The notes beneath the pieces are model-generated. The model ran no database searches. It saw only the letters and a program-made list of their open reading frames with translations, and was not told the origin of the DNA. A stretch of 34,205 nucleotides of DNA from Bacteroidota bacterium (lineage in GTDB: Bacteria; Bacteroidota; Bacteroidia; Chitinophagales; Chitinophagaceae), in the NCBI GenBank assembly GCA_018267615.1, contig JAFDYD010000005.1, positions 24,843 to 59,047 of the forward strand, read 5' to 3'. A program made the position numbers and the translations under genes. This document shows positions 18,332 to 26,704 of this stretch, piece after piece (the first letter of the stretch is position 1; every line of letters starts with the position of its first letter).

Positions 18332-18373
18332 ATCAAATTATTTTCTTACAATCGATGTCGAAATCACCGACCG

Positions 18374-18399
18374 CCGGCAGGGTCTTCGACCGCTGACGG
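18374..18399. repeat. CCGTCAG/CTGACGG-type palindrome upstream of permease copy 7
   Basis: CCGGCAG, GGTC, TTC, GACC, G, CTGACGG: the standard form with one mismatch in the outer stem. It lies 43-68 bases upstream of the start at 18331 and just beyond the stop of copy 8. Confidence 0.7.
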
Positions 18400-18402
18400 G
18401 GT

Positions 18403-20769
18403 CTACTCTGCTCTCAGACTTTTCACCGGGTTCGCTAATGCAGCCCTGACGGCTTGGTAACTGATTGTTGCAAGCGCAATCAAAACCGCTGTGAGTCCCG
18501 CAAATACGAATATCACCCAACCAATTTCAGTTTGATATGCGAAATCCTGCAGCCATTTACTCATTAACCACCACGCAATCGGAGCCGCAATCACAAACGC
18601 AACAACTACCAACAACAAAAAATCTTTTGAAAGCAAAGCGACAATTCTTGTAACAGATGCTCCCACCACTTTGCGAATACCAATTTCTTTGGTACGTTGC
18701 TCAGCCATAAACATCGACAGCCCGAATAATCCCATGCATGAAATAAAAATGGCGATAAATGCAAATGCATTGGAAAGCTGGCCAACGATCATCTCACTAT
18801 GATATTGCCTATTCAACTGATCATCTACAAAATCATACTTGAACGGATATTTGGGATTGAATTTTTTTGCAATCTGCTCTATCGTTGCAAGCGTTTGTTT
18901 TGTTTTATTCGGCAATGTGCGAATAATGGCGATTCCTTCTTCAGGCTCTGGAGCCAGGTTTATAAATATCGGAGCGATTGGACCATGTAAGGAAACAATA
19001 TTATAGTCTTTCACGAGCCCAATAATTTTTCCTTTCATTTTACCATGAGAAAATGTAGCGCCCACCGGGTTCTGGATTTTCATGTGTCGTGCTGCTGTTT
19101 CGTTCACAATAAAATTTGTCGAATCTGTTGGAAGATCTTTTGAGAAATCGCGGCCATTGACCAAACTGATCTTCATTGTTTTTAAAAAATCAAACCCGAC
19201 TTCCACCTGCGCAAAAAGTGTTTTATCATTTGGATCCTTACCATCCCACACCATGCCAGGTGAATACCAACCTACATTGGTCGGTTCAGTTCCGCAAAAG
19301 GAAATCTGCTCAATATTTCCGGAAGCCAGTGATTCATTTTTAAAATTCTCATAGTTCTTTACGAGATCACCTTCAACGGGCATATAAATGAGATTCGAAT
19401 GATCGAGGCCGAGGTTTTTTGTTTGCACGTAGTTCATTTGTTTATAGACAACAACGGTGCATACAATTAAAATGATAGATAATGTAAATTGAAAAATGAC
19501 AAGTCCCCGCCTGAAAACAACATCGCTATTTTTAAATTTCAAACTTCCTTTCAACACAGTTATTGGGTTTAAGGAAGAAAGAAATAGCGAAGGATAACTA
19601 CCCGCAATAAAACCAGTAATTAATGTCAGCAAGAATAAAGTGATCCCTACCGATGGATCGGTGATATGAAGCACTAATTTTTTTTCTGTGAGTTGATTGA
19701 ACGATGGCAAAAACAACATCACCAAGCCGATGGCAATAATCACCGCAAAGAATGAGGTAATGATGGCCTCCAACAAAAACTGTCTGAACAAAAGACCTTT
19801 CACTGCTCCAACTACTTTTCTAATGCCTACTTCTTTTGAGCGTTTTACGGAGCGTGCCGTAGCGAGGTTCATAAAATTGATACACGCGATCAACAAAATA
19901 AAAACTGCTATTACAGAAAATAACCGCACATATTCTATACGACCGCCAGTAGGAATGCCATTGGTGAAATGCGAATAGAGGTAACGGTTTTCTAGCAATT
20001 GCAGCGACACTAATTTATCGTCAATATGCTGATCCTGCTTGTACATAAAATCCTTCAGCTTATTATTGACCTGGGCAATCGATGCGTTTTTTTGGAGTAG
20101 CACATAAGTCGCCGGACCGAAATGGTTCCAACCATCAATCATCCAATAACTGTCTTCAAATCCATGCTTGATGGGCAATAAAAAATCAAATTTCAATGTA
20201 GAATTATCCGGAACATTAGCGGCGACGCAAGTCACTACATAACTTCTTTTATCGCCAATCTTAATTATTTTACCGATGGGATCCTGGTTCCCGAAATAAC
20301 TGTCGGCAATTTTTTTTGAGATCACGATATTATCGGGTGATGACAACGCATTGCTTGGATTTCCTGCAATGAGTGGAAAACTGAACATGTCTAGAAAATC
20401 TGGACCGACATATCTTCCTTTCTCTTTACCGATCTTTTCGCCAACGGTAAATAAAAATTCATTCTCCCATATTACGGTAGCGGCTCCGGAAATTTCAGGA
20501 ATTTGTTTTTTCAATGCGTCGGCCAACAAACCCGGCGTATTATCATTCGTGTTAGTCAGCGTGCCATTTTTGTCTTTGTCAGAAATTAAAACCTGGTAGA
20601 GGCGATCGCTATTCGCGTGAAAATTATCGTAGCTGCGTTCGTCTTGCACCCACAAATAAATAAAGAGACTACAAGCGATTCCAAGTCCTAATCCAAGAAT
20701 ATTAATGAGTGAGAAAGTTTTATTTCTCATCATATTGCGAAGCGCAGTTTTGAAATAATTCTTTAACAT
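18403..20769 (-). CDS. FtsX/MacB-type ABC transporter permease (array copy 8)
   Basis: This 788-residue permease starts MLKNYFKTALRNMMRNKTFS. TM1 covers about 20-42 and is followed by QDERSYDNF. The central membrane block begins RIEYVRLFSVIAVFILLIAC and contains KEVGIRKVVGA. The C-terminal half has EQRTKEIGIRKVVGA and ends NPVKSLRAE. The middle, with YLYSHFTNG and GGRIEYVRLFS, recalls type A, while the last quarter (FMAEQRTKEIG) recalls types B and C. This mixture would be expected if paralogs had exchanged segments, though simple divergence is also possible. No ATPase domain is present. It starts 88 bp after the first gene of the array. Confidence 0.93.
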   Translation of the reverse strand: MLKNYFKTALRNMMRNKTFSLINILGLGLGIACSLFIYLWVQDERSYDNFHANSDRLYQVLISDKDKNGTLTNTNDNTPGLLADALKKQIPEISGAATVIWENEFLFTVGEKIGKEKGRYVGPDFLDMFSFPLIAGNPSNALSSPDNIVISKKIADSYFGNQDPIGKIIKIGDKRSYVVTCVAANVPDNSTLKFDFLLPIKHGFEDSYWMIDGWNHFGPATYVLLQKNASIAQVNNKLKDFMYKQDQHIDDKLVSLQLLENRYLYSHFTNGIPTGGRIEYVRLFSVIAVFILLIACINFMNLATARSVKRSKEVGIRKVVGAVKGLLFRQFLLEAIITSFFAVIIAIGLVMLFLPSFNQLTEKKLVLHITDPSVGITLFLLTLITGFIAGSYPSLFLSSLNPITVLKGSLKFKNSDVVFRRGLVIFQFTLSIILIVCTVVVYKQMNYVQTKNLGLDHSNLIYMPVEGDLVKNYENFKNESLASGNIEQISFCGTEPTNVGWYSPGMVWDGKDPNDKTLFAQVEVGFDFLKTMKISLVNGRDFSKDLPTDSTNFIVNETAARHMKIQNPVGATFSHGKMKGKIIGLVKDYNIVSLHGPIAPIFINLAPEPEEGIAIIRTLPNKTKQTLATIEQIAKKFNPKYPFKYDFVDDQLNRQYHSEMIVGQLSNAFAFIAIFISCMGLFGLSMFMAEQRTKEIGIRKVVGASVTRIVALLSKDFLLLVVVAFVIAAPIAWWLMSKWLQDFAYQTEIGWVIFVFAGLTAVLIALATISYQAVRAALANPVKSLRAE

Positions 20770-20810
20770 ATTAAATTATTTTTTTCAATCGACATCGAAA
20801 TCATCGACCG

Positions 20811-20836
20811 CCGTCAGAGTCTGCGACCACTGACGG
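20811..20836. repeat. CCGTCAG/CTGACGG palindrome upstream of permease copy 8
   Basis: A perfect outer stem (CCGTCAG and CTGACGG) with a degenerate inner stem (AGTC, TGC, GACC). It lies 42-67 bases upstream of the start at 20769. Confidence 0.7.
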
Positions 20837-20857
20837 GGTCTACATTTCAACTTATAT

Positions 20858-23239
20858 TCATTCCGCTCTTAAACTCCTTACGGGATTCGCAACTGCAGCT
20901 TTGATTGCCTGGTAACTGATCGTTACCAAAGTGATCAGTATCGTTGCGATTCCAGACAAAAGAAATATATCCGACCCGATATGAATACGATAAGCAAAAC
21001 TGTTTAACCACTGGCTCGTCATCCACCATGCGATGGGAAACGCAACAAAAACAGCGATCAGCACCAATCGCAAAAAATCCTTTGACAGCATCAACACGAC
21101 ATTTGTTACAGAAGCTCCCACAACTTTTCTTATTCCGATTTCTTTCTGTCTTCTTTGGGCGGTGAATGCGGCCAATCCAAATAAACCAAGACAGGAAATG
21201 ATGATCGCAAGTCCCGCAAAATATCTCGACAACACTCCTACTCTTCTTTCCGACTCATACAATGCATTGTAATTTTCATCGAGGAACTGGTAGTCGAATG
21301 GATAACCTTTATTGAATTCGCGAAAGATCTTTTCGATTTGTGCGATGGATTGTCTTTCGGTTCCACCCTTGATCTTTACCATTACGTTCGGCATCACAGG
21401 ATATACCTGGAAAAAGCAGGGCTTTACACTTGAGTATAATGATTCGAAATTGAAATTCTTTACAACCCCGACGATTTTCCTCTGCTGGTCCCAGAATTTT
21501 ACTGTTTTCCCAATAGGGTCTTTTAGTCCCATCGCCTGTATCGCGGCTTCGTTGAAAACAATTTCATGCTGGGCATTATCATTTTTTGAAAATCCGGCGC
21601 CTTCTTTCATTTGCATTCCTAGTGTCTCGATGAAATTATATCCCACTTCAAGATTTGCAAAATCAACAACCTTCATGTTCGGATTTTTTCCGGGCCATTC
21701 AAATCCGCCAATAGAACCATGATCACCTGTGAGATTGTGATAATAACTCGACACATTCATTACACCCGGAATTGTTTTTAATTCTTCCAGAAAATTTGCG
21801 GCTCTTTTTAATTTGGCAGAATCAACCTCAAAGGGAATTTCAAAGTGAACGATATTACTTCTGCTGTAACCGAGATTTGTCGATTGTATATAACTGACTT
21901 GCCTGTAGACTACCAATACAGACACAATAAATACGACTGAAAGTATAAACTGAAAAACCACCAATCCTTTCCGGATCCATAATTCACCAATAGATGTTTT
22001 GAGTTTCCCTTTCAATACTGCTGCAGGTTTGAAGCCGGAGAGATATAGTGCGGGATAACTGCCGGCAATTAATCCCGTGATCAGTGTGATGGCAGCTATT
22101 GAACTAATTAATCCTGCATCAAATGATAAGCGGATATGTTTCCCCGTTATATTGTTGAATTCCGGAAGCAACAACACGATCAATACAATAGCGAGTGCGA
22201 GCGACAGAAGCGTCAATAGCATCGATTCTCCCAGGTATTGAAGCACGAGTGTGATGCGACGCGCGCCTACAACTTTTTTTATGCCTACTTCTTTTATTCT
22301 CCGCGAAGCTCTTGCGGTAGACAAATTCATGAAATTGATACATGCAATGATCAATATGAAGATTGCAATGATTGAAAACAACCGCACATAGGAAATTCTT
22401 CCGCCAGCTTGTTTGCCATTTTCAAATTGTCCGTAGAGATATTTATCTGAATATTTAAAGAGGAAAAGTTCAGTTTTTATATTCTTATCTTTTGTCTCAA
22501 GGAAATGCTGCACCTTGTTATTCACCAAATCCAACTTAGCTCCTTTCTTTAAAATCACATAGGTATGCGGATCCATATTGCTCCATATCTCCATTCCGGG
22601 GCGCCGCTCTTTGAACAATTCAAAATTCAACAGGATATCAAATTGATTGGTCGCATTTGAAGGATTTTTTTCGAAAATGCCGGAGACTGCATATGTACCG
22701 GTAAATTGTTGATGATCCCAGTGAATCGTTTTACCAATAATATTTTTTGTGGTATGAAATAATTTCATGGCGAGATCTTCAGAAATCGCAACGGTATATT
22801 TATCTGCAAGCAGACGTTCTTTATCTCCGTCTATAAATTTGCTGGTGAACACATCGAAATAATCCTTACCGACAAACTGACTTTCTGCTTTGAAATGTGC
22901 ATCGTCATAACTAATAATGCCTTTATTCTGGAACCACGACGCAGGAAGAACAGTGACCGCATATTCGACTTCAGGAATTTCTTTTTTCAATGCATCTGCT
23001 AATAGTCCCGGCGTATACGCAGCGGTTCTAATTCCATCTTCCTGGTGTTCGTTCACCATCACCTGGTAAAGTTGAGCGTCTTTATCATTGTACTTATCTA
23101 CCTGCAATTCGTCGTGCACCCAGAGGTAAATTAAAAACGTACATGCGAGACCGGTAGACAGTCCGACTAAATTCAGAAAGGTAAATTGGCGGTCCTTTAA
23201 TAAATTTCGCCAAGCGATTTTGAAGTAGTTTCTAAACAT
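20858..23239 (-). CDS. FtsX/MacB-type ABC transporter permease (array copy 9, first gene, type A)
   Basis: This 793-residue permease was assigned the start MFRNYFKIAWRNLLKDRQFT at 23239. The frame stays open to 23380, but those 47 residues are arginine-rich and partly encoded by a palindromic repeat. No paralog has them, so they were rejected. TM1 covers about 20-42 (VGLSTGLACTFLIYLWVHDE). The central block begins RISYVRLFSIIAIFILIIAC and has KEVGIKKVVGA. The C-terminal half carries RRQKEIGIRKVVGA and ends NPVRSLRAE. It is a type-A member like the copies at 5341 and 8120, although five genes apart from the nearer one. As the first gene of the array it is the likeliest to sit directly behind the array's promoter. 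Confidence 0.93.
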   Translation of the reverse strand: MFRNYFKIAWRNLLKDRQFTFLNLVGLSTGLACTFLIYLWVHDELQVDKYNDKDAQLYQVMVNEHQEDGIRTAAYTPGLLADALKKEIPEVEYAVTVLPASWFQNKGIISYDDAHFKAESQFVGKDYFDVFTSKFIDGDKERLLADKYTVAISEDLAMKLFHTTKNIIGKTIHWDHQQFTGTYAVSGIFEKNPSNATNQFDILLNFELFKERRPGMEIWSNMDPHTYVILKKGAKLDLVNNKVQHFLETKDKNIKTELFLFKYSDKYLYGQFENGKQAGGRISYVRLFSIIAIFILIIACINFMNLSTARASRRIKEVGIKKVVGARRITLVLQYLGESMLLTLLSLALAIVLIVLLLPEFNNITGKHIRLSFDAGLISSIAAITLITGLIAGSYPALYLSGFKPAAVLKGKLKTSIGELWIRKGLVVFQFILSVVFIVSVLVVYRQVSYIQSTNLGYSRSNIVHFEIPFEVDSAKLKRAANFLEELKTIPGVMNVSSYYHNLTGDHGSIGGFEWPGKNPNMKVVDFANLEVGYNFIETLGMQMKEGAGFSKNDNAQHEIVFNEAAIQAMGLKDPIGKTVKFWDQQRKIVGVVKNFNFESLYSSVKPCFFQVYPVMPNVMVKIKGGTERQSIAQIEKIFREFNKGYPFDYQFLDENYNALYESERRVGVLSRYFAGLAIIISCLGLFGLAAFTAQRRQKEIGIRKVVGASVTNVVLMLSKDFLRLVLIAVFVAFPIAWWMTSQWLNSFAYRIHIGSDIFLLSGIATILITLVTISYQAIKAAVANPVRSLRAE

Positions 23240-23267
23240 GAATTTATTTTTATTTTTTCTACGACCG

Positions 23268-23312
23268 CCGTCAGGGTCTTCGACCGCTGACCGGGTGTTC
23301 GACCTCTGACGG
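23268..23312. repeat. Tripled CCGTCAG-type element upstream of permease copy 9
   Basis: CCGTCAG (23268-23274), CTGACCGG (from 23287) and CTGACGG (23306-23312) follow one another, giving two alternative right arms for one left arm. It lies 29-73 bases upstream of the start at 23239. It would be in the transcribed leader if the promoter at 23317-23347 is right. Confidence 0.65.
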
Positions 23313-23316
23313 ATAT

Positions 23317-23347
23317 ATTTTATAGAAGTTTTTCTCCGGCAAGCAAA
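23317..23347 (-). promoter_or_regulatory. Candidate promoter for the permease array
   Basis: On the minus strand TTTG (23344-23347) is followed after 19 bases by TATAAAAT (23317-23324). This fits the spacing of Bacteroidota -33 TTTG and -7 TAnnTTTG boxes, although the -7 box keeps only its TA. It would give a leader of about 70 bases holding the palindrome. Confidence 0.22.
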
Positions 23348-23439
23348 AAAATCCAATGACCGATTCACTGACACCAACAAAATGCCAGAAAGCTATAAGT
23401 CTAGCAATCAACAGCCTAGGTTAAAACAAGAAAAATAAA

Positions 23440-23519
23440 CTGTCCGGTTTTGTTACGATATGTGTTCCCTTTTGAGTGGACAGAACAATGCTGTCCTTTC
23501 CAACTTTTTTGGAAGGACA
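23440..23519. promoter_or_regulatory. Cluster of CTGTCC/GGACAG motifs upstream of the permease array
   Basis: CTGTCC occurs at 23440 and 23491, GGACAG at 23478, and AGGACA ends at 23519. GGACAG (23478-23483) and CTGTCC (23491-23496) form an inverted repeat with a 7-base spacer. TGTCCTTTCCAA and TTGGAAGGACA form a bulged hairpin. No regulator is recognised. This cluster and the palindromes at 23268 and 23622 are all that was seen in the 679-bp gap 23240-23918. Confidence 0.3.
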
Positions 23520-23621
23520 AGAGACATGGAGATTTGTTGCTTGATGTAGATGATTATTTTAATATCATGGTTAGACAAAAGCAATATGAATTCAAAACTA
23601 ATTTGATTCTTAAGATTCTTT

Positions 23622-23857
23622 CTAAAAATATTTCGCGCAGAGCACACAGAGAAAAGGACAAGGTACAAGGGACAGGGGCAAGGCACAAGGTACAAGGTAC
23701 AAGGTACAAGGAGCAAGGTACAAGGAGCGACCCCTGTACCTTGTACCTTGCTCCTTGTACCTTGTACCTTATACCTTATACCTTGTACCTTGTACCTTAT
23801 ACCTTATACCTTGTACCTCGTCCTTTTCTCTGCGCGCTCAGCGCGAAATATTTTTAG
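23622..23857. repeat. 236-bp palindrome made of AAGGTAC heptamers
   Basis: The outer arms CTAAAAATATTTCGCGC (23622-23638) and GCGCGAAATATTTTTAG (23841-23857) pair perfectly. AGAGAAAAGGAC (23648-23659) pairs with GTCCTTTTCTCT (23820-23831). Between them the left side is runs of ACAAGGT with variants, and the right side is a longer run of TGTACCT/TATACCT units, so the two arms differ in copy number. Reading frames through it give only low-complexity LYLVPY-type peptides. Confidence 0.85.
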
Positions 23858-23918
23858 TTTTTCAACCTGTAAAGAAAATTATTATCACATCACAGAATCA
23901 AAAAAGAAGTGATTTATA

Positions 23919-24893
23919 TTAACCGATATCTAATCCCGCGAGATACTTATAACTTTTTGGAAGCGCGATTTCCGGATCGGGAACGAGATCGCGTTCGAGT
24001 ATATAATGTTCGACACCGGATTTTTTTGCGTGCGTGATGATATTTTTCAGATCAAGTACGCCACTTCCTGCATCTGCCATGTAAGGCCACAATTCGATCC
24101 ATTGTTTTGGATCACCACCATCACCAGAAAACCTAACATCTTTCTTCATATCTTTTAAATGTATCAGGCGATATCTTCCGGGATATTTATCGAGTAGCGC
24201 GGCAGGTGAGGTGCCGCCGGCTTGTGTCCAATAAATATCCATTTGTAAAAAGACCAGTTCGGGATCTGTTTTCTCGATCAGCAAATCCAAAGGAACTTTC
24301 TTTCCTTCTATCTCGTGCAATCCATTCCCATGATTGTGAAATGCAAATCGAATTCCCAGCTTTTTTGCGTGCGCACCGATTTCATTGAATTGATCCGCCA
24401 AACGTTGGTATGCATCCAATGTAGGCTGCGTTTCATAACTCGGCAGAATCACATAATTGTGTCCGAGTGCATGAGCAGCTTCTGCCATTTCTCCCATTTT
24501 GTTTTTTAATGTGGAGAGATCCGTATGCATGGATGGAGTAGCGAGACCGTTATCATCCAAAATTTTCTTGACTTCTTTTATCGTCAATCCAAAATAACCG
24601 CTTCCGGAAAAACCAACTTGCGGTTCAATCGCTTTCCATCGTTGCTTTGCTTCGTCTGTACTGAATGGATATGGGCCGAATAGTTCCACCTCTTTAAAGC
24701 CAACACTAGCTACCATTTTCATAGTACCTGCAAAATCTTTTTCCAGCAATTTCGGAATGGAAAAAAGTTGTACGCCGATTTTGTCAAGGTGTGCGGAAGG
24801 AGAAAAAAAAGAGCGCGCATTTACATTTTGAAAAGCAAGTCCCGCGAGGGCCAATGCACCGGTGTTCTTAAGGAAATCTCTTCTCCTGGTCAT
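23919..24893 (-). CDS. Tat-exported TIM-barrel sugar phosphate isomerase/epimerase-like protein
   Basis: This 324-residue protein belongs to the xylose-isomerase-like TIM-barrel (AP_endonuc_2) family. It begins with a twin-arginine signal, TRRRDFLKNTGALALAGLA, so export of a folded, possibly metal-loaded protein by Tat is expected. Candidate metal or active-site residues lie where the family has them: E68/E70 (KEVELFG), H123 (SMHTD), H186/H188 (FHNHG), D219 (QMDIYW), H245 (LIHLKDM) and E300 (YILERD). The exact sugar cannot be deduced. Proteins of this type in Bacteroidota are often linked to inositol or other sugar catabolism. It is divergent from the serine hydrolase gene, separated by 262 bp, and downstream on its strand is a 236-bp palindrome. 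It is probably monocistronic. Confidence 0.88.
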   Translation of the reverse strand: MTRRRDFLKNTGALALAGLAFQNVNARSFFSPSAHLDKIGVQLFSIPKLLEKDFAGTMKMVASVGFKEVELFGPYPFSTDEAKQRWKAIEPQVGFSGSGYFGLTIKEVKKILDDNGLATPSMHTDLSTLKNKMGEMAEAAHALGHNYVILPSYETQPTLDAYQRLADQFNEIGAHAKKLGIRFAFHNHGNGLHEIEGKKVPLDLLIEKTDPELVFLQMDIYWTQAGGTSPAALLDKYPGRYRLIHLKDMKKDVRFSGDGGDPKQWIELWPYMADAGSGVLDLKNIITHAKKSGVEHYILERDLVPDPEIALPKSYKYLAGLDIG

Positions 24894-25044
24894 AAAAAAA
24901 GATTTTAGTAGTGATTATTTTCTCGTGTTCAATCGTGCAACAATCTAAAACAATTCCGTTGATTATTGGAGGTTTGGGGAAATAAATTTCGATCGGGATT
25001 TTAAACGATTGTACGGATTATACTGATAAAACTTCGTGTCTTGG

Positions 25045-25052
25045 TATCTTTG
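25045..25052 (+). promoter_or_regulatory. TAnnTTTG -7 box upstream of the serine hydrolase
   Basis: TATCTTTG matches the Bacteroidota -7 consensus exactly. No good TTTG -33 box sits at the expected distance. Transcription from here would give a leader of about 95 bases. The rest of the 262-bp divergent gap 24894-25155 shows nothing else recognisable. Confidence 0.3.
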
Positions 25053-25155
25053 AAATGCTGGTGCCGGTTTTCGCAATCAAAATAAAATCTTTTTTATTTA
25101 TTCCGTTATATCTTTAACCTGTTATTGCATTAGCGACCTCATCAACCAACTGCGC

Positions 25156-26487
25156 ATGCCAAAAAGAATATTTCTTCTTTCAATATTTCATTTATTTCTC
25201 ATTACTTCCGCATTTTCACAATCCTTCAACAAAGCGGGACTTGACAGCTTCATGAATGCCTTGCAAAGGCGCAATCTTTCGATGGGCAGCCTTGCCATTT
25301 CAAAAAACGGAAAAATCATATATAGCAAATCGATCGGATATAGTTTCATAAAAGGAGAAGAAAAAATTCCGGCCAATGAAAAAACAGAATATAGAATTGG
25401 TTCTATTTCCAAGGTCTTCACAGCGACGATGATTTTTCAACTGATTGAAGAAGGAAAACTTAACCTCGATACAAGGCTTGATAAATATTTTCCCGACATA
25501 ACAAACGCGCCCCGGATCACCATTTCTGATTTGCTTAATCACAGAAGCGGCATTCATGATTATACTGAAGATCCACATTTCTCTGAATGGATGGGCAAAC
25601 CCAGAACACACCAGGAAATGTTGACGATGATCAGCGTTTCAAAGCCGGATTTTACACCTGGTGAAAGATGTTCATATAGCAGCTCCAATTTTCTTTTACT
25701 CGGATATATTATCGAAAAAATTTCAGGGCAATCATATTCGGATGCCGTTAACCAGCGAGTCATTTCGAAGATTGGTCTGCGAAATACGTATTATGGAACC
25801 AAGATTGACCCGTTAAAAAATGAAAGTTACTCATACCGCTTTATCAATAATAGATGGGAACAGAAACCTGAAACAGATATGAGCATTCACGGAGGCGCAG
25901 GCTCGATGGTATCAACTCCAGGTGATCTTACAAAATTTATCGAAGCGTTGTTTGCCGGAAAATTGATCAGCAAAAAAAGCCTGGAAACGATGACCACATT
26001 AAAAGACGGATATGGTATGGGAATATTTCCATTCAGTTTTCATGAAAAAAATGCGTTTGGGCATAGTGGTAAGATAGAAGAGTTTTCAACCAACGTTCAG
26101 TATTTTCCAAAAGATTCCCTTGCAATTTCTTTTTGCGCCAATTGCCAGGTATTTTCAAAAGACGATGTGGTTGAAGAAGTATTGAATATTTATTTTGATA
26201 TCCCGCATCACATTCCAACTTTTCAAAAGGTTGTCATGAATGCATGGGAGCTTGAAAAATATTTGGGCATATATTCCTCGAGTCAACTCGGAATAAAAGT
26301 AGAATGTACAAAAGATAATGATGTGCTGAAACTTGAAACAAGAGGGCAGTTATTTATTCTCGAGCCATTGGGGAACGACAAATTCCTGAATACGCGTTAC
26401 GGCTATTTTTTTGAATTCAAACCATCGACAAAGGAACTCATTATTAAGGAGACTGATAATAATTACTATCTTAAAAAAGAGGAATAA
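25156..26487 (+). CDS. Secreted serine hydrolase, beta-lactamase class C / PBP4-like family
   Basis: This 443-residue protein has a signal peptide (about residues 1-21, cleavage near SAFSQ-S) and a class-C-type penicillin-binding fold. The catalytic SxxK motif is S83-I-S-K86. The second motif is Y174-S-S-S-N, where the canonical YxN asparagine is replaced by serine, as in many esterase-like relatives. The third is H303-S-G. Likely roles are periplasmic peptidase, esterase or D-amino-acid hydrolase activity; true beta-lactamase activity is not supported by the sequence alone. The last about 90 residues form a small beta-rich C-terminal extension typical of this family. The stop codon overlaps the first base of a repeat arm (26487). 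A TAnnTTTG box lies about 105 bp upstream of the start. Confidence 0.9.
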   Translation: MPKRIFLLSIFHLFLITSAFSQSFNKAGLDSFMNALQRRNLSMGSLAISKNGKIIYSKSIGYSFIKGEEKIPANEKTEYRIGSISKVFTATMIFQLIEEGKLNLDTRLDKYFPDITNAPRITISDLLNHRSGIHDYTEDPHFSEWMGKPRTHQEMLTMISVSKPDFTPGERCSYSSSNFLLLGYIIEKISGQSYSDAVNQRVISKIGLRNTYYGTKIDPLKNESYSYRFINNRWEQKPETDMSIHGGAGSMVSTPGDLTKFIEALFAGKLISKKSLETMTTLKDGYGMGIFPFSFHEKNAFGHSGKIEEFSTNVQYFPKDSLAISFCANCQVFSKDDVVEEVLNIYFDIPHHIPTFQKVVMNAWELEKYLGIYSSSQLGIKVECTKDNDVLKLETRGQLFILEPLGNDKFLNTRYGYFFEFKPSTKELIIKETDNNYYLKKEE

Positions 26488-26489
26488 AG

Positions 26490-26522
26490 CCTCCCCCTTC
26501 CCCCCCCGGTGGAGGGGGTTTA
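26490..26522 (+). terminator. Possible terminator formed within the left repeat arm
   Basis: The arm folds on itself as a C-rich run, GGT and GGAGGGGG, then TTTA. The right arm has the same hairpin facing the opposite way (CCCCCTCC, GGT, GGAGGGGG, TTTA on the minus strand). Each arm could therefore end the gene that runs into it. The T-run is short. Confidence 0.3.
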
Positions 26523-26558
26523 TCGGCTTGTCTCTATATTTTATCAATTGCAAGTTTT

Positions 26559-26704
26559 TGTATTTTATTAATCAGAAGAGTTAACTGCTCACCGCTAAAC
26601 TCTGGCGAATCCCTCTATATTTTATTAATCAGAAGAGTTAACTGCTCACTGCTAAACTTTGGCGAATCCCTGTATTTTACTAATTAGAAGAATCAAACAC
26701 CCGC
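26559..26704. repeat. Tandem 55-57 bp direct repeats inside the inverted-repeat element
   Basis: Units begin TGTATTTTATTAATCAG (26559), TATATTTTATTAATCAG (26616) and TGTATTTTACTAATTAG (26671). The first two continue through GTTAACTGCTCA, CGCTAAACT or its variant, and GGCGAATCCC. A truncated unit precedes them near 26534, and the third merges into the right arm. The units abut directly with no spacers. Confidence 0.8.

Noticed and set aside
23240..23380. 47-residue N-terminal extension of the first permease
   Set aside because: It is arginine-rich, passes through the CCGTCAG palindrome, and has no counterpart in the other copies; MFRNYF at 23239 matches them.
23530..23550. Sigma-54 -24/-12 promoter (TGG...TTGC)
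   Set aside because: The GG to GC spacing is one base too short, and it points away from the permease array.
23450..23857. Open frames through the heptamer palindrome on both strands
   Set aside because: They give only LYLVPY or KVQGTRYKEQ-type low-complexity peptides produced by the repeat.
23240..23918. Insertion sequence or transposase remnant in the largest gap
   Set aside because: Palindromes are present but no transposase-like reading frame, DDE motif or HUH motif was seen.
26559..26704. Possible CRISPR-like array
   Set aside because: The 55-57 bp units abut directly without unique spacers, units are too long, and no cas genes are present.
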